A stretch of DNA of 64,000 nt. Origin: Amanita rubescens (Eukaryota > Basidiomycota > Agaricomycetes > Agaricales > Amanitaceae). This document shows, in pieces, positions 34,829 through 46,161 of the stretch. The notes under the pieces were generated by a model. That model made no database searches. It saw only the letters and a list, made by a program, of their open reading frames with translations, and was not told the origin of the DNA. Made by a program: the position numbers and the translations under genes. The first letter of the stretch is position 1; every line of letters begins with the position of its first letter. Location: positions 186,001 to 250,000 of the forward strand of contig WION01000048.1 of assembly GCA_015039365.1 (NCBI GenBank). The letters are read 5' to 3'.

Positions 34829-35522
34829 ATGGCCATTATGTTGAACAACGATCAAGCATACAATACGCACGAGGTGAGAAGGGAAAGAGGAATGCTTTAC
34901 TTGGCCAGGTTGCTTATCATCCATAAAGGGAATCCCTCTGGAAATGGATCTGTGTGCCTTGCTACAAAACATGAAGCTTCATTATCCAATTGATGAGGTG
35001 AGCGTCTGTTAGTTTTTCTCAAACATCACGTCTAAACCATACATGGAGGAAGAAAACAGCAGTGGGCGCTCCGTTTACTATCATAGCACAGCCGGAAATG
35101 GGCGTCGCAGGCGACGTAATCATGCCGCACGAGATGAACTATCATGTACGTCGGTCGTAATCAATCCCGAGCTGGGATCACAATGATGACCGTGCTATTT
35201 CCCGTTCTAGTCGGACGCGGACTCCATCCAAAGCTCTGGGTCCGAGGTTTGCGCAGACGACGATTACGGATGCGCTTACCTCCAAAGTATCAAGTCACGA
35301 CTCAGTCTTTTCGTAACGACCGGGGGAGGGTACATAGAGGCTATCTTCACACATCGCGAGATCTGTGGGGCTTACCCGGCTGGCCATATTCAGTGCCCTC
35401 GTGCACTCAGTGACATCGCATTTGCCCTCGAGCAACGAGCTTGGAGGGCAGATCGCGAAGCGGACGGTGAAGCAATTGCCGCTTTCCGTCACGAAGCATG
35501 GTTCATTGCAAACTTGGTGTAA
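34829..35522 (+). CDS. Unrecognised 172-aa protein
   Basis: Four exons (34829-34873, 34929-34997, 35053-35145, 35211-35522) join in frame to 519 nt, each with consensus-like borders (GTGAGA, GTGAGC, GTACGT donors; CTAG-type acceptor before 35211). The start MAIMLNNDQAYNTHE follows a TATA box. The last exon, 103 codons, is open from just after its acceptor and contains GCAYLQSIKSRLSLF, an EAIFTHREICGAYPAGHIQC cysteine-containing stretch, and an alanine-rich helix ALEQRAWRADREADGEAIAA. There is no signal peptide or membrane segment and no family I recognise. The acceptor of exon 3 (GGAAG) is weak, so that border is least sure. Confidence 0.5.
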
Positions 35523-35936
35523 GTTATCATTTTATACTGTTCACGCGAGCACAAAGGTTGACTTTTTGGCAGAAACTGTGTCCCCCAAAAGTCTAGGGAC
35601 GTGTCTGCATGCGTGATGCACTCTTGGTGAACATCACCACTTCACAATCCATCGTGAAATTAGAGGTCAGGGTATACCGACGTTTACGTTATCCCTGGCC
35701 CTTGGGTTCCTCCGGCAGGCTGTATTTGTATAATAGGTCTGCTCTACATGTAACTTATTACATTGCCTTTTGAGAGAGTAGAGTCCCAAAGTAATCCCAG
35801 ACGAAATCTTCTATGACATTTGAATTGTGATGAACATCGGGAAGGACTGTTCGCCGCAAACAACTCTATTCTGATCCTCTTACCTTAAATATGAACAGCC
35901 CTGGCGCCCATTCTCAACAGCATTTTGCCAGTCACC

Positions 35937-36993
35937 ATGAACTTCGGGACCTCAGAGAAAGGTAAGCGCCAAGTTACTAAAACCCTCAAAGCACGTTGCC
36001 AATGTTTACCGCTTGACGATGCAGATGGCATGGCTCGCTTTAATGGAGGACAGAGCGCTCAGGCGGCAGAGAAAAGACGTATGTTTATTCGCTTTTCAAT
36101 AATGCATACGGTGCAGTAAATTAACTCAACAACCGAAGGCACACAGGAGGAGCAAAACAGAATTGACGATGAGAAGAAAAAAATCGCAACGAGAGAGCTC
36201 GTTTCATCCTGGATGGACCGTCTTCAATTGATAAGTGTTATCGTGAGCCAAAAGTCACCTTGGTAGCATCAACAAAAATTAACGAAAGCTAATGTAGACA
36301 ACGTTCTTTGCATCTACGGAAGCAACGTTGCTTGGTTTAACAACAACGGATACATCATTTCAATCTGGAATACAACAAGCAGGCAATGCTGCCTTTCTCG
36401 GCGCATTGGTATTGCACACGTCTGCTGGTACGAATCATGTCTATTGATCTCACTTCTTTAACGAACCGGTCGTCAAAGCAATCGTTTCTTTCCTTGCAGC
36501 ATTTTTTCTCGTTAATTACAGGGTGCATGAAGCAAAGAAAGAAGAAGCTGAGGCAGAAGGCGACACTTTCGTTGAGACCCCACTGGACATTTTCGAGGTA
36601 GCAGTAGACCCGACACCGCAACATCCTAAAGTGTTCAAAGGGCAACCTAAACCTATAGCAACTAAGAAAGTCAATCAACCTCTTTGGTCCTCCAATCCGC
36701 ATCTTGCACAGGTCGGGCCATTTCGTGGGACTCAACCTCCCACTAATATTCTTGGGAGATGCCACTCGCTCAGCGTTTTCCTGGCCACTCTAGGATTTGC
36801 GCTTGCAATGGGAGGAATTGCGTGCTTCGCGTGGGCTAGGCAAACTCAGAGTGTCAGGGTCTTTACCTTGGCATGGATCGCTATTTGTGTGACCCTTGGT
36901 GTGGGCATCCTAGTCGTCCCAGACATCAAATTGGACGGTTCCGGTGGCGGACCTGGAAGAGTTTTACTAATGATGAGAAAGGATCCTGTATAG
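35937..36993 (+). CDS. Multi-pass membrane protein, tandem paralogue 1 (268 aa)
   Basis: Five exons (35937-35961, 36025-36078, 36139-36242, 36298-36427, 36500-36993; 807 nt). A charged N-terminal helix (TQEEQNRIDDEKKK) leads to SWMDRLQLISVITTFFASTE, first membrane segment; FLGALVLHTSAAFFLVNYRV, second; then a polar loop with the motif NPHLAQVGPFRG, and two more segments (LSVFLATLGFALAMGGIACF and FTLAWIAICVTLGVGILVV). I predict four helices with the loop and N-terminus on the same side. Agaricomycetes carry many such uncharacterised proteins; I know no function. The two downstream paralogues share the same intron phases. Confidence 0.75.
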
Positions 36994-37538
36994 GTTAGAG
37001 TAGGAGCTCGGCTATTACGGGAAGAGGTATGATACTCACAACTACTTATTCCTTCACCTTTTGGCAATCCCGATGTAAGCCGCATTCACGGAAAGGAGGT
37101 TGGCTGTTCTCTAAAGGTGTCGTTCCCGAGTCAAATGACGTAACAATACATTAGCCTTCCCGCTAACCTTCCCTACATCAATCATGGTGACATTAGCACG
37201 TCAGGGTTGACGTTGATTCGGAATCGTAAGAGAATTCTTGGCGTGCCAAGCTATCCCTTCAAGGTATCAAGTAATTGTTTCAGTGTGTCTTGTACGGCCA
37301 GCCTGCTTTGAACGATTTATTGCATTGCCTTCTGAGAGAATGGAACGTCCAAGAGGGTCTATACAAATGAACGCTCTCGGAGCTTCACATCGGTCTTGAG
37401 GTAACTCCAACATTTGATGGCACGAGGGAAAGAAACAATTAGCCGAAAACTATTCCATTTCTGGCTGTGTGCAGCACCTTGCCACAAATATGAAATGGCT
37501 CAGCGCTCCAGTAGGCCCCTGGTTTCTTGCAAGCCATA
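36994..37538. other. Intergenic gap between membrane paralogues 1 and 2
   Basis: About 545 bases. Around 37310-37340 a TTGCATTGCCTTCTGAGAGA block resembles TTACATTGCCTTTTGAGAGA at 35758-35777 upstream of paralogue 1, so the duplication included the upstream flank. Confidence 0.5.
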
Positions 37539-38571
37539 ATGAACGAGAGGAGCAGTATATGTTCCCTGGAAAAAGGTCAGTGAACTACCGATAACCTCGA
37601 ATTATCACCAATGGTTGCACTAGCAGGCACCGCGCAGGCTGAAGGTGAGCAAAGAGCCCGGACGTATCCTGGAGAGAGAAAGCGTACGTTCGATTGTCTA
37701 TCTGCTAGTTCATAGGCTAACTCTGCAAACTAAGGTACACAAGAAGAGCAGAACGAAATTGATGATGAGAAGAAGAAAGAAGCAATGAGGGAGCTCGTCG
37801 CATCCTGGATGGAACGTCTGCAACTAATAAGTGTTATTGTAAGTCGGAATCTGATCAGCAGCGCCTATCCAATGAGTTAACAAGAACTGACGTAGACAAC
37901 TTTTTTTGCATCTGCGGAGGCGGTTATGGTTGGTGTGGTGACGCGCGACGTGAAGGATATACCTAAATTGGAACAAGCTAGCAATGCAGCTCTTATCGGC
38001 GCGCTGGTATTGCACATGTTTGCTGGTACTAACCATATAGATTTACCTGCTTCTTTGACTAACGAGCTGCCAAGCGATCGTTTCTTTCCAGGCGGCGTTC
38101 TTTCTCGTCAACTACAGGGTGCATGAGGCAAAGAAAGAGGAAGTCCAGGCAGAGGGAGGCACATTCGTGGAGACACCCCTGGACATCTTCGAGGCAGTAG
38201 CAGATCCCATGCTTCAACGACCGAAGGTTTTCAAGGCGCTTCCCAAACGCGTGGCAACAAATAGCTCACCTATCTGGTCCACCAATCCACATCTTGTGCA
38301 AGTCGGGCCATTTCGTGGGCAACCTCCTGCCAATATTCTCGGGAGGTGCCATTCGCTCAGCGTTTTTCTGGCAACTGTAGGATTTGTGCTTGCCGTGGTA
38401 GGAGTTGGGTGCTTTGCGTGGGCTAGACAACCTCAGAGTGCGAGCATTTTCACCACGATATGTATTGCAATTTCTGCGATGCTCTGTCTGGGAATTTTAA
38501 TCGTTCCAGACATCAGTTTTGACGAATTGGGAGGTAGACAGGTTTTACGAAGGAGGGTAGTTCCTGTATAG
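37539..38571 (+). CDS. Multi-pass membrane protein, tandem paralogue 2
   Basis: Closest relative of paralogue 1: TQEEQNEIDDEKKKEAMREL, SWMERLQLISVITTFFASAE, NYRVHEAKKEE, a 12-residue NPHLVQVGPFRG motif and two C-terminal hydrophobic segments. Exons 37539-37575, 37627-37683, 37735-37838, 37896-38025 or -38006, and 38092-38571. The last junction is awkward: the donor equivalent to that of paralogue 1 (after 38025) leaves the frame off by one, because exon 5 begins with an extra G after the AG. A donor at 38007 restores frame but removes six residues of the second membrane segment. Either alternative splicing or an early lesion is possible. Confidence 0.65.
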
Positions 38572-39056
38572 GTCAATGGCACATTACCAATGACGTGACG
38601 TGATACGATATCTAGTCAACCCATCTCGACCTCCGGAGAGAGATACGTGCAGACGCTGTCACTGACCACATGATTGGAATCCCTAACTCAAAGTGGCAAA
38701 ACGAGGATAAAAGAACGCGCTGACCAGCGGTCACGAAAGCACAATTACACCGTCCGTCTAGTTCTCAGCAAGGCCTTGAGCCTGAGAAAGCTCAACGTCA
38801 TTGACGATTTTTCAGTATCCTGGAGAATACAATCCCGTAGATCGAGCTTGAGGGACCGATAAAAGAAAGGCAGGTAGGGGAGCAAGAGGTACGGACTATA
38901 CAAATCTGTTCAATTACAGATGCGGTACGATACCAGTTACTTGATAAGATTTATATGATGCTCATCTGCATCAGTTTACCCCATATGTAAGAATCCAACC
39001 AACAGGCACTTGATAAGTATCAGCGCCATTCAACGCTATCTCCTTGACGAAACATC
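38572..39056. other. Intergenic gap between membrane paralogues 2 and 3
   Basis: About 485 bases with no coding signature. It should contain the terminator of paralogue 2 and promoter of paralogue 3. Confidence 0.4.
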
Positions 39057-40040
39057 ATGAACTTTATGCACGATCCTTATACTCAATTCAGCCCACCCAG
39101 GTCGCTCCGAAAGGTGAAGCGACTGCCGCTGTTGCCTAGGGGCCTTCCAAACCACTCAGGTGTAGATGAGCCTTTGAACCCACAAAAGAGTATGTTCATT
39201 CATTTGGGGAAACGCCAGCTGACAATAGGATTAAGACGATATACAAAGCATAACTGACGATGAGCAAAAACGACAGAAAGCCATCGATGACCTCATTTCG
39301 GTGTGGCAACAGCGGCTGCAGTTGATGACACTCGTCGTATGTGTTCGAACCGCGCCTGTATCATAGTCATCCCAACGTGCTTTCAGTCAACCTTCTTTTC
39401 ATCCGTCAACTCTGGTCTACTCGGCCTTGTAGTAAAGACGGAAACGACGCCACTGTCACCTCTTGCTCAGATAGCCAACGCAACGTTCTTGGGTGGGCTC
39501 ATCATTCATGTCTTTTCTGGTGCGTTCGAGTTCCAAATTTTATGACATGCACGATCTGTTGACATCCATACAGCCTTAATTGCCTTCTTGGCTTCCTTCT
39601 TACTTATTGACTATCGCATTCACGAAACAGAGACCGAAATCCCAAAAGATGTGCCCTCAAACAAAGAAAAGTCTGAGAAGCATCATGGTCACCACGGTCA
39701 TCATGGTCATCGCGGCCACCATGTTCGTTCTGCTTCACTGACCCAAGATATACCACCGCGATCGGCCAACCCGCATGTGGTGTACGTTGGTCCCTTCAGT
39801 AAGCAGAAGCCTCCGCTTCAACTGCTCGGGAAATGCAATAGTCTCTGTCTCACACTGTCTTCGACCGGGTTGCTTCTTACCTTCATCGGCGCATGCTCCT
39901 ACGCTTGGACTGCGTTTGATCGCTCAGTGAGCATCTTTGCTTCTATATGCATAGTATTGTGCATTCTGCTATGCGTTACGGTGATTGGGATGTATGATAC
40001 ACAGGGTATTGTTATCAAGGTCAATGTCAGTATAACATAG
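39057..40040 (+). CDS. Multi-pass membrane protein, tandem paralogue 3 (277 aa), His-rich loop
   Basis: Four exons (39057-39189, 39236-39336, 39387-39519, 39574-40040; 834 nt). More divergent than the other two but same plan: ITDDEQKRQKAIDDL, VWQQRLQLMTLVSTFFSSVN, a second segment LIAFLASFLLIDYRIHE, the motif NPHVVYVGPFSKQ, and two C-terminal hydrophobic segments (LTLSSTGLLLTFIGACSYAW and FASICIVLCILLCVTVIGMY). The central loop contains a histidine-rich run (HHGHHGHHGHRGHH), which could bind metal ions; paralogues 1 and 2 lack it. No function known. Confidence 0.75.
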
Positions 40041-40556
40041 TCACCATCTTCGTGTTTTATGACTTCAGAATGTACAGTACGCCATGTTATGAATAGATTG
40101 TAGTAGAATGCAGTCAATTGACAGACGGCGGGGTGACAACGAGACTAAGTTGGAATTATAGTCACCTGGTTGCGCCCTTCCTTTGCACGTTCGTTCCTAA
40201 ACATTTTCTGTAACTTTAAGTACACAGTGGGAGATCAATTTCTAACGCACGTGCGTTCTGCGAAAATTTTGAAACTGTAAAGAAAGCAAGCAAGGCACAA
40301 GGCGGCGGAACAGGATATTCGAACGTATTGAAGGTTGACATTTATGTAAATAATTTTTGCACTCCATGGTGAACACAAGAATCCGGGGGATAGGTGTGAA
40401 CGTTCATTCAACATGCAATGATCATTCTGATCTACTCATTCGTGTGTGATATTGATCTGGGCTGTCATTAATCTATTATTACAGTACGAATACTAAGTGG
40501 TAGTATTCTAGCCGATTTACTCAGCTGAATGATTGGACTTAACGGTGTTGGACGAG

Positions 40557-40574
40557 CCACGGGATATCCCGTGG
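40557..40574. repeat. 18-bp perfect palindrome
   Basis: CCACGGGATATCCCGTGG reads identically on both strands. A second GGATATCC core follows directly (40573-40580). It could be a binding site for a dimeric regulator or a chance palindrome. Confidence 0.7.
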
Positions 40575-40813
40575 ATATCCCCGAATCCATGTGAACGTGG
40601 ACAGACCATGGATAATGTGGATATTGACGAAAGGGATTTCATCAGGAAAACGGCAAATTTCGCTTTGGCCGCTCAAGCGCTCACTGCTCTGACAAACAAC
40701 ACTTTGTCATACGACGTCATCTCTCGCTCTCTGTAACTCTAGGTAACAACACTCGATACGATGGATCCAACAAAAAGACTGAACTCAATGACCATTGACT
40801 TGGCAATGTTTCT

Positions 40814-41011
40814 CTAGTCCTCGCTTTCCAAGCTAAGGCAACAACGAAGCTCTTCCAATTCTTTATCTTTGGCCTTTTGATTATCGGATTGTTCCGAATG
40901 CCCAAAGTCAATAATTGTAACTCCCAAGTCGCCAATAAGGATATTGACCATTAAGGGCACGCGAAATTGATAAGATAGCCCGCCAGATATCCCCTTTCGT
41001 TGGAGAAGCAA
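40814..41011 (-). pseudogene. Protein-kinase-like domain fragment
   Basis: The 65-codon frame contains VNILIGDLGVTIIDFGHSEQ, resembling the kinase catalytic-loop Asn to DFG region (xNILI...xxIIDFxxx), followed by a charged helix KAKDKELEELRCCLS as in mushroom kinase-like proteins. The HxD catalytic motif before it and all other lobes are missing. Probably a relic. Confidence 0.45.
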
Positions 41012-41165
41012 GGTAATTTTAGTTCAGCGTAACCAATGCGTGAGGCGTGACGGATACAGAACCAAATAAAGCTCCGTTCCGACCAAAAATTGGCACGGAA
41101 GTATTTGCCTTTTCCGTGTCCGTCCTACTTGCCAGCATTACAGCGGCAGTGGCGACGACGACGAC

Positions 41166-41838
41166 ATGTCAAACATATTCAATGGCCGGTTTCCAAGTGG
41201 CCTGCAGATTTATGCAAAAGGCCAAGAACCTCTACCTCCAGGCCTCGTAGAGGAAGATCGGCCAGCATACGAGCAGAACAAGAAATTAGAGCACTACATG
41301 GTATCGGCTATGGAATCATGCCCTGCAAAGACCATCATGGCTGGTGGTGCAGGTATGCCACGCGTCCTCCCGTTCATTTGTGTACTCAAACACTACACTT
41401 GTTAGGACTGGGTATTGGTGCCTTCTTTTCACTCATGTCTGCGTCCTTTGCGTACGAAGACCCGTTGCTGCGACAACAAACCCAAGCAGGCAAGAACACG
41501 GCGCAGCGAGCACGCGACGTCTTCAAAGAAATGGGACGAGGAATGTGGTCTACTGGAAAAGGTTTTGGAAAAGTAGGCGCGCTGTTCGCGGGTATCGAGT
41601 GCGTGATAGAGTCTGTGAGTGACCATTTTTTCAATCATATTGTGGTTGTTGTTGATTCGTGCGTGCCTGCTAGTATCGTGCTAAAAATGACATTTATAAT
41701 TCTGTTGCATCCGGTTTCTTGGCTGGAGCCGTCCTTGCGCGTAATTCCGGTCCCAAAGCTGCGTTTGGCGGCGGCTTAGCATTTGCCGCTTTTTCGACGG
41801 CTATCGACCTGTTCTTACGACGAGAGCCACCAGAGTAA
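41166..41838 (+). CDS. TIM22: Mitochondrial import inner membrane translocase subunit Tim22
   Basis: A 186-aa protein from three exons (41166-41352, 41406-41614, 41674-41838). Tim22 forms the carrier translocase pore of the mitochondrial inner membrane and inserts carrier proteins with Tim9/10 and Tim54. Visible family features: the conserved [18 protein letters not shown], the PRAT-type [39 protein letters not shown] and [20 protein letters not shown], with about four hydrophobic segments. Length is normal (about 180-200 aa). The start [16 protein letters not shown] precedes the usual acidic linker [13 protein letters not shown]. Confidence 0.95.
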
Positions 41839-42090
41839 GCCCTCATCACTTCTATTTTGGACCCTCAACTCATGATCTTCCAGCGAGGATTAAGCACATA
41901 TCCATGAATTAATTTATTATGATCTGCGCATGAACTATTGATGTATTGTATAATACCACCTAGAGTACAACCACTTCAAACAACCCGGAAATTAGGCAGT
42001 TTACTACGAATTTTGATTGGGTACAGTAATCATTGTTCCCCTTCGATTAACAACAGTGAGAAAGTCTGTAGAATCGGAAGTATGCGCAAG

Positions 42091-44498
42091 TCATGCTTCA
42101 TATGCAGGTGGTGTTTCGCCGGTTTCTGTTTCCCGACCGGATACAAGACGCTCGTATTGCGAGGTTACTTGCATCAGGGTAGGAACATCTTGACGCAAGG
42201 ACCTCATTGTTGAACCGTCGACGGGTTCTGCTTCCACGCTCGATGCACTCGACGTGGATATGGCCCGTTCAAGCCGACGGAACACACCCGGTTGTTCCAG
42301 CCGTTTGTGATGACAAGGACAGCTCGGATCGACGGCGTGCGGATCGGACAGTCTCTCCGAATAGCCCGGAAGCGCTGTCCATTCGGGATTGCATCGACAC
42401 TGGAGAGTTTTAGATTTGACTCCGAGCGATCTTAAAATGACTTACTGAAAGGATGTTTATTGGAACTTGTACGACGATGTCAAACAGCTTTCTCTTGCCG
42501 GTCTTTGGATTGATCGCAGTGTCGTCACCGCGTTCTACGCGAATTACCCATTTTAGTACATGGGTGATGACAATATTGCTGCCCCTATTTTTATTGGTGA
42601 AGTGGATGTAGCCGCAAGAATGGGGTAAATGAAGGTCTTGATGAAACGCCCATGGACCTGGTCCCATTAAGCTGGACGCCATCTCGGAAAGGTCGTCGTT
42701 AGGTGTAGCTATGTTATAGAAGGGCGATTTTCTGAATGCATCAACGTCATCTGATTCGAGGGGAAGTATGTGACTATCTTCTGTTTCACCTTTGACACTG
42801 AGTAGAACAATACGTGACAGAGGTTCAGTTCGAGCTATGCGCCTCATCTGAGTATAATAGTCCACACGTTCTGTTCACTGTTGAGCTTGAATGTAATATA
42901 TGGGAAGTGAATTGCCTGACCTTCGATGTATATGAGGATTCTGTGTATTTTAACTTTTGCCAAAGGCAACAAAGTAAGCGAAACAGGTATTGTTCCCCCG
43001 ATGTAAAAACTGCGGCCAGAGATGTATATCAAGTACTGTAACTGTTGATCCCAGTGTCGCTCGACGACTACATTGTCGGTATCTTCGGTATCATCATCTG
43101 AGGGGCATGCTACGACGATGACTTCTCGGGTAGCTATTAATTTGGACTCAAAGGCACCTGGCCTGTGAACGACTGCCTTCAAGTTCCAGGACACATTGCC
43201 GAAATCACACCGAAGGGTCGGTGGACAGTCACTTGGTATGGGTATGGATATTGGATATGTGTATGTGCCTGAATGACATCATGAGTATTCGGCGGCTATC
43301 TGAAAGAGAAAGTTTAACGGACCTTTCTTGAATTCTTTCCAGTTGGCTCCGTCCTTTTTAGAATCTTCGGAATGATCGGGCTTCAATATGTCTACGAGCA
43401 TGCCAACAGTTGACCGGTCTCGGACGGACTTAACAAGGGGCCGACCGCGCGACCAAGAACCGTTGTCTGCCACCGGTGCATTACCCTTCTCAAGTAGTCG
43501 GCCACGAGGCGAAATAGGTTCGTCCCCACCTTGCCGCGGTCTCATGACATCCAAGATAGCATTTGACATGGATGCTAAGCTGAACCGAGAGCGGCTATGG
43601 CCTTGGCTGCCATCGCGATGACTGCTTGGTGGGAGAGAGTGTAAAGGTGAGCGAGTATCAGGATGGTGGTGGTTCTCGTCATGGACAACTTCATGGCGTC
43701 TGCCCCTCGACTGTTCACTAAGCAAACGAGCGTTTAGCTCTGGCACGCTTGGCAGAGTACCTGTACAGTACGAGATGTGAAAAGAGGATTAAACACAAGC
43801 TCCTGACTGACTTCTACTTCTCTGATGCTCGCTGCTTGGGGTAGCCGGTGTCAATGGTAGATGTAAGGCGGAGCTTGCAGGACTAGTTGCACGCGACGTC
43901 ATAGGTGGCGTCATCGTAGATGACTCAAGGTACGAAGGTAATCTCCTGTGGTGCTCGTCGTAGAGTTCCACATGTGGGCGATGAAAGTAGCCATCTGTGC
44001 TACTGCGACGAGCTTGCCTACTAGGAGATCGGGTCGGAGGTTGGCTGACACCGGGTAAGGTGGGTGTATGCGGGTATTCATCCCAATCTTCGTGGCCGTT
44101 ATGAAGCGATATTCCAGGACCTACTGAAGTAGGTCTGCGTATTATTGAATCCTGTCCTGCGCGAAAATAGGTGATAGAAGAGTGGAATAAGGTGTGCTCT
44201 TCTGTGACTTCCATCCGCCGCGCTCCGAAGCCTTGCGTTCATTTCAGCGTTGTTGAATTTGGGAAATTCAAGAAAAAATACCTTCTGGCCATGTTGTATG
44301 CGACTTTGCTTTCAGCTGCAGTTCGATACTGGAGATTCTGGTGGGCTTGACGAGATCGAGGACAACCAGGCCACGCAAGACTGAGGGCTGTGTGCTGTCG
44401 GATAAGTATCTTCCCGGGCGAGTCCTGAGAAAGACGGCTGACTCGGTGAGTCTAAGCGAGAGGGAATTTTTGGAGCGTTTCTGTGGTGGTGGGGGCAT
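42091..44498 (-). CDS. Arrestin-related trafficking adaptor
   Basis: Start MPPPPQKRSKNSLSLRLTES at 44498. The arrestin N-domain begins LRGLVVLDLVKPTRISSIEL and QLKAKSHTTWPEG, followed by VTEEHTLFHSSITYFRAG; a long Ser/Pro-rich insert (about 44190-43290) separates it from WNLKAVVHRPGAFESKLIAT and a C-domain with YISGRSFYIGGTIPVSLTLL and VKWVIRVERGD-like strands. The C-terminus ends in TPPAYEA: PPAY fits the PPxY motif that binds WW domains of Rsp5-type ubiquitin ligases. Such adaptors guide ubiquitination and endocytosis of plasma-membrane transporters. Several introns are present; not all borders were fixed. The large low-complexity insert makes it longer than a minimal arrestin. Confidence 0.85.
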
Positions 44499-44805
44499 GT
44501 TAGGCTGCAGGCAGCGAGTGAAACCTAGATTACTTTTGTAGGAAAAGGTAAGAAGGGTCAAGAATATGAATACAGCGAGTCAGGACTTGGACTAGCCCCG
44601 GCCGGGCATAAAATAAAGCCGTACATATGTGCCTTGACTTTTGAATTTGAAGATCACATGTCTTCATGCACATGCGTGCATCGTGTGCCGTGCGGCCAGG
44701 TTCCTCCCGTTCTTCCGAACCACCATTAAGACACCGGCTTTCTCTTTCCGCTCGAATTATCCATAAGTACTCTACCAGTACTAGTCATGTCGCTATTGCC
44801 TTACA
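44499..44805. promoter_or_regulatory. Divergent promoter region, arrestin and Ser-rich protein
   Basis: About 307 bases between opposite start codons. An AAAATAAAG A/T-rich patch at about 44609 and a pyrimidine-rich run near 44730-44760 are the only features seen. Confidence 0.35.
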
Positions 44806-45502
44806 ATGTACAATCTCGCTGCTCTTATCTTATCTTTGGTTGCCTCGGTCACCGCCAAATCCGTTTTTGTCATCAATGTCGGTGGAAACACCAGTGCTGA
44901 CGCTACAACGGTTTTCCAGCCTCCGAGCGTAACTGGGAACATGGGCGATGTTGTCTACTTCAATTGTGAGCACACCAGTGACACCGTTCGTCATCTGACC
45001 ATTTTCATTGGCAGTCACCCAGGGCAACCATACCGCTATACAGTCTCTCTTTGACGCCCCTTGCGTGCCAATTTATGTCACCAACTACACCATGAATGGC
45101 TTCGATTCTGGCTTTAGAGACGCTGGCGATGGCGCGACCTTTAGTAACCTTCTCATCACCATCCTAGATCCAAGCAAACCTATATGGTTCTTCGACCGCA
45201 ACACTTGCTCACAGGGGGGCGTCGGTGTCATCAATCCAACCAGCTCACAAACCTTGGCTGAGTTTCAGGTAAGTTCCGGTTATTTTCCGACACTCAAAGA
45301 GAATGGCCAATGACGTCCGTATTAGGATAAGGCAGCAACGATCAACGGAACGGGTCCCATTCATTCAAGCTCCGCGCAGGCTTCAGCCACTAACTCAAGT
45401 GCTTCAGCCGCCAATACCCATGCAAGCAACGACGCTTCACAACCGGTCGCGCTCAGTCTCTCCGTTGTTCTTCCGCTTGTCGTTCTAGCGCTTTCGCTGT
45501 AA
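44806..45502 (+). CDS. GPI-anchored extracellular serine-rich, cupredoxin-like protein
   Basis: A 196-aa protein from three exons (44806-44965, 45015-45268, 45326-45502). An N-terminal signal peptide (MYNLAALILSLVASVTAKS) is followed by a plastocyanin-like fold: VGDVVYFNFTQGNHTA-type segment (here GDVVYFNFTQGNHTAIQ), a cysteine in DAPCVPI, GFDSGFRD, IWFFDRNTCSQGGVGVINP. The Ser/Ala/Asn-rich stretch before a hydrophobic C-terminus (VVLPLVVLALSL) indicates a GPI-anchor signal. Fungal cell-wall proteins of this type are often abundant in mycelium; some members bind copper, but the His/Cys set here was not verified as a complete metal site. Confidence 0.88.
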
Positions 45503-46161
45503 CTTGAATTTCTTAATAATGTAATCTCCCTAGATTTAGAGTATCAATAGATGAGGAAAGAAAGACGGCAGTTTTCAGTTCGACAGCAGTCGTGGAACCG
45601 CATCATTTCTCCGATGATATCGCCAATACGCACAGCGTGGTGTCAAGACCAGTAAGTATGTATGATCAGAGGAATCAATCTAGCGACGCGCTGGGTGTGA
45701 CGGGAACGAATTACCAGGGCGCATATTTAAGCTCGACTACCCGGCGCATTGTTCTTTTTCCGACCCTTCCAGAGACGACTGAGATATGCCTCGACAAAAG
45801 CAGCGCCAAACACAGAACAAGGACTACCTTCCTGATATGGGCATTGCTTTATTCTGTGCAAGTCTAATTTTACGCGCAGTCGACCATCGCTGAGATTGCC
45901 CCCGCGACTATGTAGCAAAGCTGCCGTTGCGACGTATTTCTGGGGCTGAATATTCGGTCATCGTTCATTTCCTTTTACAGAACATCCCTTTCTCCATTCC
46001 CTTTTTGGGCACTTCCCTTTGGATCCCCTAATGAGCGGCAAGGAGGTATATAATGGGCCGTCGTTTGGCTGAGGCACCCACAAAGCGTTACTCCCCTTAG
46101 CAGCTTTAGCCGATTGTGCCTTCATCTCTGCATATTTACCCAAGCTCCACAACTCTCTATA
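45503..46161. promoter_or_regulatory. Intergenic gap with TATA box for the small peptide gene
   Basis: About 660 bases. A TATATAA box lies at 46048-46054, some 110 bases before the next ATG. The 91-codon frame at 45592 has no family features and I treat it as chance. Confidence 0.5.

Larger units (their letters stand above)
40041..41165. other. Intergenic gap with palindrome and kinase-like relic
   Basis: About 1.1 kb. It holds an 18-bp perfect palindrome (40557-40574) and a short kinase-like fragment on the minus strand (40814-41011). The rest shows no gene I can support. Confidence 0.5.
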
